Shown: piece after piece, positions 17,773 through 26,401 of the stretch
Position numbering within the stretch: position 1 is the first letter of the stretch
How the letters are laid out: the number at the start of each line of letters is the position of its first letter
Translations under genes and position numbers: made by a program
Origin: an uncultured bacterium
GTDB lineage: Bacteria; Vulcanimicrobiota; Xenobia; Xenobiales; Xenobiaceae
Reading direction: 5' to 3'
Length of the DNA: 64,000 nt
Assembly (NCBI GenBank): GCA_934644775.1
Contig: CAKUDB010000007.1
Span: 29,309-93,308 of the forward strand
The notes under the pieces: generated by a model
Databases searched by the model: none
What the model saw: only the letters and a program-made list of their open reading frames with translations
What the model was told of the DNA's origin: nothing

Positions 17773-18942
17773 ATGCCTCTTTATTCTTACGAAGGTACCG
17801 ACAGTAAAGGCAAACAAGTGAAGGGCCTGGTGGCGGCAGTTTCCCATGCCGTAGCCCACCAAAAGCTTAAAGAGCGCAAAATTTTCCCCACCAAAGTAGA
17901 AGAAGACGGCGGAACAAAAGGCAGCCAAGCCGGCGACGACGATTTAGCTTACACAGTCTTGCAGTTATCGGCCTTGCTTAAGTCGGGCATACCTATGGAC
18001 GAGGCTTTAGGCTCGCTAGCCGAGTCGGCTGAAAGTTCCAAGTTGCGCAAAGCTCTGGCCCGAGTCCAAGTACGTTTGCGCGAAGGTGAAAGTTTATCTA
18101 GCAGCCTAACCGAGGATAGCATCTTTCCTCCTATGTTGGTGCGTATGGTCAGCGCCGGTGAAGAAGCCGGCCAACCGGGCGTCATCTTAGAGCGCTACGC
18201 CAACTTTTTGCAAGATGAAATAGAACATCGCCGCGCTTTGCAATCGGCCTTAGCGTATCCGGTAGTGTTAGTTTCACTCTCGATAGTCCTCTTAATTGCT
18301 TTAGTTATGTTTTTAACACCGGTAATTCAGGAGATGTACGATTCTACCGGCAACGAGCTTCCCGGTATTACTCAGCTAATGATCAACGCAGGCACCTTCT
18401 TGCGCAGTTGGGGGCCAGCCGTTTTGGGTGGGGCTATCGTTATTATCTTTTTAATTTCCCATTCTCTTTCTAGCCTGACTAAGGACAGGCTCAAAATGAA
18501 CTTCCCTATTTTGGGTCGCATGATTAAGGCTGGTCTTTTAGCCAGATGGGCTCGCACTTTGGCCCTCTTGCAAAGCTCTGGCGTCCCTTTGGTGCGCTCT
18601 TTGCAAATGAGTCGCGAAGTGGTAGATAATGCCGCTTTAGATAAAGAGCTACGCGGCGTAGAGCAAGCCGTCGAGCGGGGCGACGGTCTGTCCAATTCCC
18701 TTTCCCGCATCCAACTGATCCCGCCGCTACTCCAACAATTCTTAAGGACTGGCGAAAAGACCGGCAATATGGATGAAATGCTCACTTCAGCAGCCAGTTT
18801 CTACGAGCGCGAGCTGGCCCGCCGCCGCCAAACCATGATCCGCTGGCTAGAGCCATGCCTTATCCTCTTCATGGGCGTAGTGGTAGGTATGGTAGTTATT
18901 TCTGCCTTACTCCCACTTTCACAATTGTCTGCCCAGTTGTAA
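17773..18942 (+). CDS. gspF: Type II secretion platform protein GspF
   Basis: A 389-residue polytopic inner-membrane platform protein with two copies of the T2SSF domain. These have the conserved starts LSALLKSGIPMDEALGSLA and LALLQSSGVPLVRSLQMS and the matching FPPMLVRMVSAGEEAG and IPPLLQQFLRTGEKTG. Three hydrophobic segments are visible, the last at the C-terminus (LFMGVVVGMVVISALLP). It works with GspE to extract and assemble pseudopilins. It is the last gene of the gspLMNDEF operon; no major pseudopilin gspG follows, which is unusual. Confidence 0.95.
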   Translation: MPLYSYEGTDSKGKQVKGLVAAVSHAVAHQKLKERKIFPTKVEEDGGTKGSQAGDDDLAYTVLQLSALLKSGIPMDEALGSLAESAESSKLRKALARVQVRLREGESLSSSLTEDSIFPPMLVRMVSAGEEAGQPGVILERYANFLQDEIEHRRALQSALAYPVVLVSLSIVLLIALVMFLTPVIQEMYDSTGNELPGITQLMINAGTFLRSWGPAVLGGAIVIIFLISHSLSSLTKDRLKMNFPILGRMIKAGLLARWARTLALLQSSGVPLVRSLQMSREVVDNAALDKELRGVEQAVERGDGLSNSLSRIQLIPPLLQQFLRTGEKTGNMDEMLTSAASFYERELARRRQTMIRWLEPCLILFMGVVVGMVVISALLPLSQLSAQL

Positions 18943-18980
18943 TTTTTTAAGAACCAGTTTGTAAAGTAAGTTATCAACAA

Positions 18981-19023
18981 AAAAAAGTAAGGCCATTCAG
19001 CTAATGCAGAATGGCCTTACTTT
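18981..19023. terminator. Bidirectional terminator gspF/arcC
   Basis: AAGTAAGGCCATTC (18985-18998) and GAATGGCCTTACTT (19009-19022) form a perfect 14-bp stem with a 10-base loop. On the minus strand it is followed by an eight-base T-tract (18977-18986 region is A-rich on the plus strand); on the plus strand by TTT. It serves both convergent operons, more strongly arcC. Confidence 0.9.
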
Positions 19024-19043
19024 GCCGATTGGCGCTTCAAAAC

Positions 19044-19985
19044 TTAGTCTTTTACGAAGCGAGTTCCGGCCAAGCCTTTGACGGCTTTACTCAAATTCTC
19101 AGGATTAGTAATAATGGCTTCTTTACCGCCAGCTTCCAAGAATTTGATAGCTGCTTCTACTTTGGGAGCCATACTGCCCTTAGCGAATTGTCCTTGGGCC
19201 ATATATTCTCTAGCTTCGGAAACGGTGACGGTATCGAGAGCTTGCTGGTTGGGCTTACCGAAATTGATATAAACCTTATCTACAGCTGTAGAAATAATGA
19301 AAGAATCGACATCTAAGTTGGCTGCTAAAAGACCAGAGGCGTAGTCCTTATCGATAACTGCCGCCACGCCAGTATAGCGTCCCTCTTTTTCGACAACGGG
19401 CACACCGCCGCCACCAACGGCGATCACTACCTGACCGGCCTTAATTAAAGTGCGAATCGATTCCAATTCCACAATCTTTTGCGGCTTGGGAGAAGCTACT
19501 ACGCGACGCCAACCCCGGCCGGCATCTTCCATAACATCCCAGCCGTCAGCTTCGTGGCGCTGTTTGGCCTGAGCTTCGTCCATGAAGGGGCCAATCGGCT
19601 TAGTAGGATTGTGGAAAGCGGGATCGTCAGCTCCAACTACTACTTGAGTGACTAAGGTAGCGCAGCCTTTGTGCAAGCCGCGCTTCAAAAATTCGTTATG
19701 TAAAGCCATTTGGAATTGATAACCGATAGCCCCTTGGGTATCAGCTACGGCGGAATCAACGGGCACAGTGTGGATAGCTTGGTGAGCCGTTTCGCTGCGC
19801 AACAAAATAAAACCGACCTGAGGACCGTTGCCATGAGTAAGAACGACTTCCCAGCCCTCTTCAATCATATTGACTACATGGGAAACGGTTTCACATACAG
19901 CATTGTACTGATCGGGTACGGTTTGGTGCTGCTTATCTTTAATTAAAGAATTACCGCCTACGGCTACTACGGCCACACGAGACAT
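19044..19985 (-). CDS. arcC: Carbamate kinase
   Basis: A 313-residue carbamate kinase, full length. Motifs seen are AVGGNSLI at the N-terminus, VLTHGNGPQVGFILLRSE, VPVDSAVADTQGAIGYQ, VIAVGGGGVPVV and AVIDKDYASGLLA. It makes ATP and carbamate from carbamoyl phosphate and ADP, or runs in reverse. The GGAGG SD is about 10 bases upstream. No arginine deiminase, ornithine carbamoyltransferase or purine/allantoin catabolic gene is in the window, so its source of carbamoyl phosphate is not shown by context. It is downstream of glyA on the same strand. Confidence 0.95.
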   Translation of the reverse strand: MSRVAVVAVGGNSLIKDKQHQTVPDQYNAVCETVSHVVNMIEEGWEVVLTHGNGPQVGFILLRSETAHQAIHTVPVDSAVADTQGAIGYQFQMALHNEFLKRGLHKGCATLVTQVVVGADDPAFHNPTKPIGPFMDEAQAKQRHEADGWDVMEDAGRGWRRVVASPKPQKIVELESIRTLIKAGQVVIAVGGGGVPVVEKEGRYTGVAAVIDKDYASGLLAANLDVDSFIISTAVDKVYINFGKPNQQALDTVTVSEAREYMAQGQFAKGSMAPKVEAAIKFLEAGGKEAIITNPENLSKAVKGLAGTRFVKD

Positions 19986-20029
19986 ATTAAAAGAACCTCC
20001 GAAAGGATATTTATTAAGTATAGATGATC

Positions 20030-20092
20030 GGCTTTTTTTTCGGAAAAGCCGCCTAAAAACCGATATAGTTTCTTCTTAGCTTAAACTAAGAG
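20030..20092 (-). promoter_or_regulatory. Hairpins in the glyA-arcC gap
   Basis: Two inverted repeats lie between glyA and arcC: CGGCTTTT/AAAAGCCG (20030-20052, 7-base loop) and TCTTAG/CTAAGA (20075-20092, 6-base loop). Neither has a clear downstream T-tract on the minus strand. They may weaken read-through from glyA or protect mRNA ends. Confidence 0.35.
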
Positions 20093-20146
20093 GAGTGGCG
20101 CTTAGGCAGCCAACCTCTAAAAACATACCAAGACTAAATGATAAAA

Positions 20147-21418
20147 TTAAACGTCGCCACGACGATCTTCCTGTAAACGCTGAGCATAAAGAGGGAACTC
20201 TTGGCAAAGTTCTCCCACTTCACAGCGTACTTTAGCGGCTAAATCTGTATCTTGAGGAGCGCTCAAAATTTCCAAGATCCAATTTCCAATACGCTCCATT
20301 TGTTTAATACCCATACCGCGTGTAGTCAGAGCCGGAGTACCTAAACGAATGCCACTAGTGATAGCCGGGGGATTACTGTCAAAGGGAATAGCATTTTTGT
20401 TGACAGTAATTCCAGCATTGTGTAAAGCATTTTCGGCTTCGCGACCAGTTAAGCCCAAAGGAGTGACGTCGACCAAAATTAAATGGGTATCGGTGCCGCC
20501 GGAAATTAAGCGAGCTCCACCTTCGGCCAAGACTTTGGCCAAAGCCCTGGCGTTATCTACAATGTGATGCTGGTATTCTTTAAATGAATCTTGCTGAGCT
20601 TCTTTAAAAGCTACAGCCTTACCAGCAATAACATGTTCTAAGGGGCCGCCCTGATAGCCGGGGAAGACATTTTTATCGACAGCTTTAGCCAACTCGGCTT
20701 TACATAAAATCATGCCACCACGAGGGCCGCGCAAAGTTTTGTGAGTGGTGGTTGTCACAATATCGGCTACAGGCACGGGATTTTGGTGTAATCCGGCGGC
20801 TACTAAACCGGCGAAATGGGCCATATCTACCATAAGCTTAGCCCCAACTTCATCGGCTACAGCCCTAAAAGGAGCAAAGTCGATCTCTCTAGGATAGGCG
20901 CTCGAGCCGGCCAAGATAACTTTAGGCCGAGATTCCAAAGCCAATTTGCGCATGGCTTCATAGTCAATAAGTTCAGTCTCGGGATTTAAGCCATATTGGA
21001 CTACATTAAAATGGGAGCCACTGAAATTGACTTTATGGCCATGAGTAAGGTGACCGCCGTGGGCTAAAGCCATACCCATAATAGTATCGCCGTGGGCAGC
21101 GATCGAATAGTAGGCCGCCAAATTAGCAGACGAGCCGGAATGGGGTTGCACATTAGCATGGTCAGCTCCGAAAATGGCACAGGCCCGCTCTCGAGCCAAA
21201 TTTTCGATAATATCCACATTTTCGCAACCACCGTAATAGCGCTTGCCCGGATAGCCTTCGGCATATTTATTAGTCAAAACGCTGCCCTGAGCTTCTAAGA
21301 CGGCTTCACTGACAAAGTTTTCCGAAGCGATCATTTCTAAAGTTTCAGCCTGACGGCAAGTTTCGTTATAAATGGCTTGGGCCACCTCGGGATCGACTGA
21401 CCAAACGTGCTTTAACAT
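20147..21418 (-). CDS. glyA: Serine hydroxymethyltransferase
   Basis: A PLP enzyme that interconverts serine and glycine while charging tetrahydrofolate with a one-carbon unit. Visible motifs are LEMIASENFVSEAVLEAQGS, NKYAEGYPGKRYYGGC, NVQPHSGSSANLA and the PLP-lysine segment TTTTHKTLRGPRGG. ATG 21418 (MLKHVWSVDPEVAQ) is the usual family start, with GGAGG about 12 bases upstream; an in-frame TTG at 21448 would add ten residues with a poor SD. The product is 423 residues, the normal size. It lies 111 bases downstream of copA on the same strand. Confidence 0.95.
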   Translation of the reverse strand: MLKHVWSVDPEVAQAIYNETCRQAETLEMIASENFVSEAVLEAQGSVLTNKYAEGYPGKRYYGGCENVDIIENLARERACAIFGADHANVQPHSGSSANLAAYYSIAAHGDTIMGMALAHGGHLTHGHKVNFSGSHFNVVQYGLNPETELIDYEAMRKLALESRPKVILAGSSAYPREIDFAPFRAVADEVGAKLMVDMAHFAGLVAAGLHQNPVPVADIVTTTTHKTLRGPRGGMILCKAELAKAVDKNVFPGYQGGPLEHVIAGKAVAFKEAQQDSFKEYQHHIVDNARALAKVLAEGGARLISGGTDTHLILVDVTPLGLTGREAENALHNAGITVNKNAIPFDSNPPAITSGIRLGTPALTTRGMGIKQMERIGNWILEILSAPQDTDLAAKVRCEVGELCQEFPLYAQRLQEDRRGDV

Positions 21419-21529
21419 ATCGCGCTCTACCCTCCGATTTAAGTGCAAGACCGAACTTCTTAAGGCCTCTACAAACTCTTTAGCTAATTTCGCCTAAATG
21501 GTTGGCAAACCTACTTAGATAGCTTTACC

Positions 21530-21742
21530 TTAACCGACGATATTCTCTACCTTATAGCCAGCTTTTTCGACCGCTTCACGCAAAACTTCAGCCGAGACCT
21601 CTCGACTAAGCTCCACAACGACCATCTTTTGCTTACGCTCGATGCGGCCAACTTTAACCCCTTCAATACTTTCGAGCGCCTTAGTGACGTGCATTTCACA
21701 TTTTTCGCACATCATTCCCTCAATATAAAGGATTTTAGTCAT
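21530..21742 (-). CDS. Possible nested CopZ-like copper chaperone (internal start in copA)
   Basis: Within copA and in the same frame, ATG 21742 is preceded by a perfect GGAGG (21751-21755) with an 8-base A-rich spacer. Starting there gives exactly the C-terminal HMA domain: 70 residues, the size of CopZ/Atx1 copper chaperones, with GMMCEKC near residue 9. Such a signal inside a long coding region would be expected to initiate translation, so the cell may make both the pump and a free chaperone from one gene. E. coli copA makes a short chaperone by another route (programmed frameshifting). Independent expression is inference. Confidence 0.5.
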   Translation of the reverse strand: MTKILYIEGMMCEKCEMHVTKALESIEGVKVGRIERKQKMVVVELSREVSAEVLREAVEKAGYKVENIVG

Positions 21743-24196
21743 AGTTTTTTCCTCCGTGGCCATTGGTTTTTGCTCTTGATTATCTGGAGAGACAACCTTT
21801 CTTTTGGGGGAAAGGTTCGAGCGACTCTGTTTTACTTGGGCTACAAGACTAGGATAAAAGCCATTTAAACGCAAAGCGTTGCCAACTACCGTTACCGAGC
21901 TTAAACTCATAGCTAAAGCAGCTAGAGAAGGGGTAAGTTCTATGCCCCAGGGGCTGAAAACTCCTGCCGCCACAGGAATGGCCAACACATTGTAAGCGAA
22001 AGCCCAAAATAAATTCTGGCGTATATTACCTAAAACAGCTTTGCTTAATTCAATGGCTCTAACAATATCTAGTAGAGAGTTTTTCATCAAGACGACGTCG
22101 GCCGCCTCGACGGCAATATCGATACCGGTACCTATAGCGATACCGACATCGGCAATTTTTAAAGCTGGAGCATCGTTAATACCATCTCCAACTACAATAA
22201 TTTTGCCCATCTCAGCCTTATATTTTTTGACAATATCAGCTTTTTGGCTAGGCAAAACTTCAGCATAAAGGGCATCGGCTTCGATCTTTTCAGCAACAGG
22301 CTCGGCAGCTAAGCGCCTGTCACCAGTTAAAATAATAGCTTTAATGCCTAGTTTATGTAGACTTTGTACAGCTTCACAGCTATCAGGGCGAAGCTGATCA
22401 GCTAGGACAATAATGCCCACTAAGTTGTCTTTTTGATTGGCCAAATAAAGAATGCTATAGCCCTGAGCCTCATATTCGTTAATGGACTGTAACTTTCCAG
22501 AGCTGCAATCATTCATAATATTCTTGGCCATATAGCCGCGACTGCCAATCTTCCAAACTTGCTTTTCGATTAGGCCTTCTACCCCACCGCCAACGACTTC
22601 TTGGAAATTGTCTACTGGAAGAGGCTTTAAGCCTTTGTCTTGAGCAGCTTGGACAACGGCTAACGCCAAAGGATGGCGACTATTTTGCTCTAAAGAGAGA
22701 GCGTAAACTAATACTTCTTCCTGACTATACTTAGCTTCACAAAAAGTCTGATAATCGACTATAGCTGGCTTGCCCTGGGTAATAGTGCCAGTTTTGTCAA
22801 AGATAACCGCTTTAGCTGAGCTTAGTTCTTCCAAACTTTGGGCGTTGCGCACCAAAATACCAAACTGAGCTGCTCGGCCCATACCTACCATGATAGCTAC
22901 CGGCGAAGCTAGTCCTAAAGCACAAGGGCAAGCCACCACCAAGACGGATACGCCATACTTTAAGGCTGTACCCCAATAAATAGGGGCGGATAGGTCAAAC
23001 CACAGCGGCACATAATACCAAAGTAAACCGGTTATAAGTGCCAAGGTAAAGACGATCGGTACAAAAACTCTACTGACCTTATCGGCCAAACGAGCACTAG
23101 GAGCCTGGGAATTGGAAGCTTCGTCTACTAGGCGGATTATTTGGGCTAAAGTAGTATCGACACCCACTTGGGAAGCCACAAACTCGAAAGCTCCTTCACA
23201 ATTTACCGAGCCGGAAAGGGCCACATCGCCCACTTGCTTAACTACTGGCAAACTTTCGCCAGTTAAAGCCGATTCGTCTAAAGAGCTAGAGCCGGAGACG
23301 ATAATACCGTCTACAGGTACAGTCTGGCCAGGCCTCATAATAATAGTGTCGCCTACTAGTACCAAACTGACCGGTCGCTCTTCTTCCGAGCCGTCCGCTT
23401 TTTTTATAAGCGCCGTCTGGGGAGCTAAATCGACCAACTTTTCCAAAGCTAAAGAAGTTTTGGCTTTGGCTCGCCCTTCCAAATATTTGCCCAAGGTGAC
23501 AAAAAAGAGTATAAAAGCACAACTATCAAAATAGGTAGCCGAAAGGTAGCCATGTAAAGTTTTGATTAAAAAAGTGTCACAATCTAAGGCTGAAGAAGAG
23601 ATTAAGGCCAAGATCTTGTCAATAGACCATAAATTAAAAAGGCTATAGGCAAAAGAGGCCAAAGTGCCCATACAAACTAAAGCGTCCATGTTGGGCGCTC
23701 CAGAGATTAAGCTCTTAAAACCGCTGCTAAAGATCTTGCCATTGATCAACATGGCCAGTAAAGCCAGTAGAGCTTGAGCAACTACAAACCATAAGATGTT
23801 CGGCCCCAGAGCTATATGCAAAATATCTACCGGCCAGCCGAACATCATAGAAGTGCTGCAAGCTGAGAGAGGCAACAAAAGGACTAAGGTGATAAGACAA
23901 CGCAGCGCTAAAGAGCGTTGCTCGGCCTGGGCGGCCTCAGAGCGTTTTTGGCGATTCTTTCCTTGCCAAATATTTTCATCTTTTAAAAGTTCAGCCTGAT
24001 AGCCGACTTCTTGTATAGCTTTAATAACTTCAGTAGCGCAAGGCTGATCTTTATAAAACACCCGCGCCGTACCGGAAAGTAAATTTACCTCGGCCTGTTC
24101 TACCCCATCTAGGGCAGAGATAGCTCGGCTAACGTGAGCTTGACAAGCAGCACAAGCCATACCGGTAATAAGGAACTTATCTCCTCGGGCAGCCAT
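21530..24196 (-). CDS. copA: Copper-exporting P1B-type ATPase, with HMA at both ends
   Basis: An 888-residue P1B ATPase that pumps Cu+ out of the cytosol. It has an N-terminal HMA domain with GMACAAC (12-18), about eight membrane helices and TGES (312-315). The CPC metal site is in ACPCALGLASP (CPC 423-425), the phosphorylated aspartate is in DKTGT (467-471), and the hinge is GDGINDAPAL. After the last helices a basic linker leads to a second HMA domain (819-888) with GMMCEKCEMHV. A C-terminal HMA is uncommon and here has its own internal start (separate entry). The gene follows an unrecognised gene by 30 bases. Confidence 0.95.
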   Translation of the reverse strand: MAARGDKFLITGMACAACQAHVSRAISALDGVEQAEVNLLSGTARVFYKDQPCATEVIKAIQEVGYQAELLKDENIWQGKNRQKRSEAAQAEQRSLALRCLITLVLLLPLSACSTSMMFGWPVDILHIALGPNILWFVVAQALLALLAMLINGKIFSSGFKSLISGAPNMDALVCMGTLASFAYSLFNLWSIDKILALISSSALDCDTFLIKTLHGYLSATYFDSCAFILFFVTLGKYLEGRAKAKTSLALEKLVDLAPQTALIKKADGSEEERPVSLVLVGDTIIMRPGQTVPVDGIIVSGSSSLDESALTGESLPVVKQVGDVALSGSVNCEGAFEFVASQVGVDTTLAQIIRLVDEASNSQAPSARLADKVSRVFVPIVFTLALITGLLWYYVPLWFDLSAPIYWGTALKYGVSVLVVACPCALGLASPVAIMVGMGRAAQFGILVRNAQSLEELSSAKAVIFDKTGTITQGKPAIVDYQTFCEAKYSQEEVLVYALSLEQNSRHPLALAVVQAAQDKGLKPLPVDNFQEVVGGGVEGLIEKQVWKIGSRGYMAKNIMNDCSSGKLQSINEYEAQGYSILYLANQKDNLVGIIVLADQLRPDSCEAVQSLHKLGIKAIILTGDRRLAAEPVAEKIEADALYAEVLPSQKADIVKKYKAEMGKIIVVGDGINDAPALKIADVGIAIGTGIDIAVEAADVVLMKNSLLDIVRAIELSKAVLGNIRQNLFWAFAYNVLAIPVAAGVFSPWGIELTPSLAALAMSLSSVTVVGNALRLNGFYPSLVAQVKQSRSNLSPKRKVVSPDNQEQKPMATEEKTMTKILYIEGMMCEKCEMHVTKALESIEGVKVGRIERKQKMVVVELSREVSAEVLREAVEKAGYKVENIVG

Positions 24197-24226
24197 ATCC
24201 GATCTTTTTCCTTTTTTAATACCTAA

Positions 24227-24931
24227 TTAGTTGCCAAATACTTGAGTTTTCAAAAAGTTCAAACTTATCTCCTGATTGCGGGAAGAGCGACGAGGGCGTT
24301 CTGAAGAGTCCTTATCTTGGGGCTCTTGATCGATGTTGCGTTGACGGCGTCTGGGCGTCCCCTCTATGTGGCCGAAGATACCGGCCTGAGCTTCTTTTTT
24401 CTCTTGAGCCTTGCGCTCAATATTGGCAAAGCCCGGAGGCATTTCCGAATCGCCCAGATCGGCAAATCCGGGAGGGACTTCTGAACCGGGCAAACCTAGA
24501 GAAGCCGTTTGGGGGCCAGCCTTTTCTAATTTGCGAAGGGCTCCACTCAAATTCGGTTTGCGAGGCGAAGGTGGAGAAGCTGGAGCGGCCACTGGAAAAG
24601 CTGGAGCAGAAGTTGAAAAAGCCGAAGCGGCAACTGGGGCGGAAGCTGGGGAAGGGGCTAAAGTAGAGCTAAAACTGCTGGAGGAATCGGAAAATAGTGA
24701 ACTTCCGCCCCATCTCGGTTGGGAGTAGACACGTTTGGCAGCTTGAGCCCGTCTAGCCTCCAGTTGTTTTTGAGCTTCTTCTCGACGTTCTTTAAGCTCT
24801 ATAGCTCTTTCGTCTAAACGAGGCAGAGGAGACCAGGGTAAGACAGAGGGATCGGGAGGTGTAAGAATTTCTTTTCTAATTAAAGCGACTTTATCTGCTT
24901 TAACAAAAACTAAAGGAGTTAAAATAGCCAT
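24227..24931 (-). CDS. Unrecognised Pro/Ala/Ser-rich protein with PPGFA repeats
   Basis: I do not recognise this 234-residue protein. It starts with a short ordered-looking stretch (residues 1-38), then a charged helix likely to be coiled coil (39-66, ERAIELKERREEAQKQLEAR). A Ser/Ala/Pro-rich, probably disordered region follows (78-125), then two near-identical motifs, PPGFADLG and PPGFANIE (153 and 165), and a basic end rich in Arg. It lacks a signal peptide. An AAGGG SD supports the start. It lies 30 bases upstream of copA on the same strand and may share its transcript; that alone does not imply a role in copper handling. Confidence 0.6.
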   Translation of the reverse strand: MAILTPLVFVKADKVALIRKEILTPPDPSVLPWSPLPRLDERAIELKERREEAQKQLEARRAQAAKRVYSQPRWGGSSLFSDSSSSFSSTLAPSPASAPVAASAFSTSAPAFPVAAPASPPSPRKPNLSGALRKLEKAGPQTASLGLPGSEVPPGFADLGDSEMPPGFANIERKAQEKKEAQAGIFGHIEGTPRRRQRNIDQEPQDKDSSERPRRSSRNQEISLNFLKTQVFGN

Positions 24932-25158
24932 AATATATACCCTTTCTGCAACAAACCCAAACCATAATCGACCACCTTATTTACCACATAAGCGAAGGTC
25001 TCCCCCTTTATTAAAGCAAAAAGAGAAGGCAAAAAGATATGGTTGGTAAAAATATAAGAGCCGATGAAATTAACTTACACTCTTACATATAAAAAAACCG
25101 ATAGCCGGTTGTAAGTCTCCCTAAACGAAAATTTACCACCACTTTTTATAGGAATATT

Positions 25159-26325
25159 ATGTTTAATTGGTTCAAACGCAATAAAGAAGAAAAAGCTACT
25201 CCCCCAAAGGCTACTAGCCAAACTACTCCCGAAGCTCCTACCCAACCGACAGTTTCTCAGCCCCCAGCGGAGAAAGTTCCTCAAGAGCCAAATGGTAAAA
25301 AAGGTTTGCGGGCCTTTTTAGATAGCGCCAAAGAGCTAGCTCTAACGCCAGTCGATCCTTGGTTTAACAAAATGGCCCAAGGATTAGATAAGACGCGCCG
25401 TCAATTCGTCAACCAAGTCAGCGCCCTCTTCTTTTCCTCTAACAAAATTGACGAAGATTTTTGGGACGAGCTAGAAAGTATCTTACTAACCGCAGATGTA
25501 GGTTTGACAGCCTCAGCCGACATTCTCAAGCGGCTTAAAACTGCTCAAAAAGAGAAAAAAATCACCCAACCAAGCGATTTGTTGACAGAGATGAAAGCGA
25601 TCTTGGGTGATATTTTGCGCCAACATAAAGGGGAAAAATGCGGCTTAGAATTGACTCCCGGTCAATTGAAAGTGGTCATGATGGTAGGGGTCAACGGTGT
25701 GGGCAAAACGACTACAGCCGCCAAATTAGCGGCTAAATTCAAAGCGGACGGCCACAAAGTTATTTTAGCTGCTGCCGATACTTTTAGAGCGGCAGCTATA
25801 GATCAGCTCCAATCCTGGGCCGAGAGGATCGGCGTCGATTTAGTTAGCCACCAAGAAGGCTCCGATCCCAGTGCCGTAGTTTTCGACGCCATAAAGGCGG
25901 CCCAGGCACGCGGTTGTGATTTAGTCATTATCGATACGGCCGGCCGACTCCACAACAAAGCCAACCTTATGGAAGAGCTGGGCAAAATTAGACGGGTCTG
26001 TCATAAAGCTTGTCCGGGGGCCCCTCACGAAACTTGGTTAGTCGTCGACGCCACTACCGGTCAAAATGCTTTGGAGCAAGCTAAGGTATTTAATCGCGCT
26101 GCAGAGCTAACCGGCGTGGTCATGTGCAAATTAGACGGAACTGGCAAGGGCGGAGTCGTTATCGCCGTCGGAGAAGAGTTTCACTTGCCGGTGCGCTATA
26201 TAGGTGTAGGCGAAGCGGTCGACGATTTGCGCGAATTTGATCCCGATCTTTTCTTAGAGGCCCTCTTTGCTGAGCCGGCCAACTACAAGGAGATTGAGAC
26301 TAAAGCCGAAGCTGACGAAGCTTAA
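25159..26325 (+). CDS. ftsY: Signal recognition particle receptor FtsY
   Basis: A 388-residue SRP GTPase receptor that docks ribosome-SRP complexes at the inner membrane. A basic N-terminal residue cluster (MFNWFKRNKEEK) and a Pro/Thr/Gln-rich A region lead to the N domain (from ~55) and the G domain. The GTPase motifs are GVNGVGKTTTAAKLA (177 on), DTFRAAAIDQLQSWAERIG, DTAGRLHNKANLM and CKLDGTGKGG. The A region is short compared with E. coli FtsY. The start is supported by family alignment; the SD is weak (TAGGAA). It is divergent from the unrecognised gene at 24227-24931. Confidence 0.97.
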   Translation: MFNWFKRNKEEKATPPKATSQTTPEAPTQPTVSQPPAEKVPQEPNGKKGLRAFLDSAKELALTPVDPWFNKMAQGLDKTRRQFVNQVSALFFSSNKIDEDFWDELESILLTADVGLTASADILKRLKTAQKEKKITQPSDLLTEMKAILGDILRQHKGEKCGLELTPGQLKVVMMVGVNGVGKTTTAAKLAAKFKADGHKVILAAADTFRAAAIDQLQSWAERIGVDLVSHQEGSDPSAVVFDAIKAAQARGCDLVIIDTAGRLHNKANLMEELGKIRRVCHKACPGAPHETWLVVDATTGQNALEQAKVFNRAAELTGVVMCKLDGTGKGGVVIAVGEEFHLPVRYIGVGEAVDDLREFDPDLFLEALFAEPANYKEIETKAEADEA

Positions 26326-26401
26326 AAATGGGTTTAGTTTGCCTAACTCTATAAAATCTATAAAAGAATTGCCTTTACAGAAAGGGCTACTGCGATTATA
26401 A

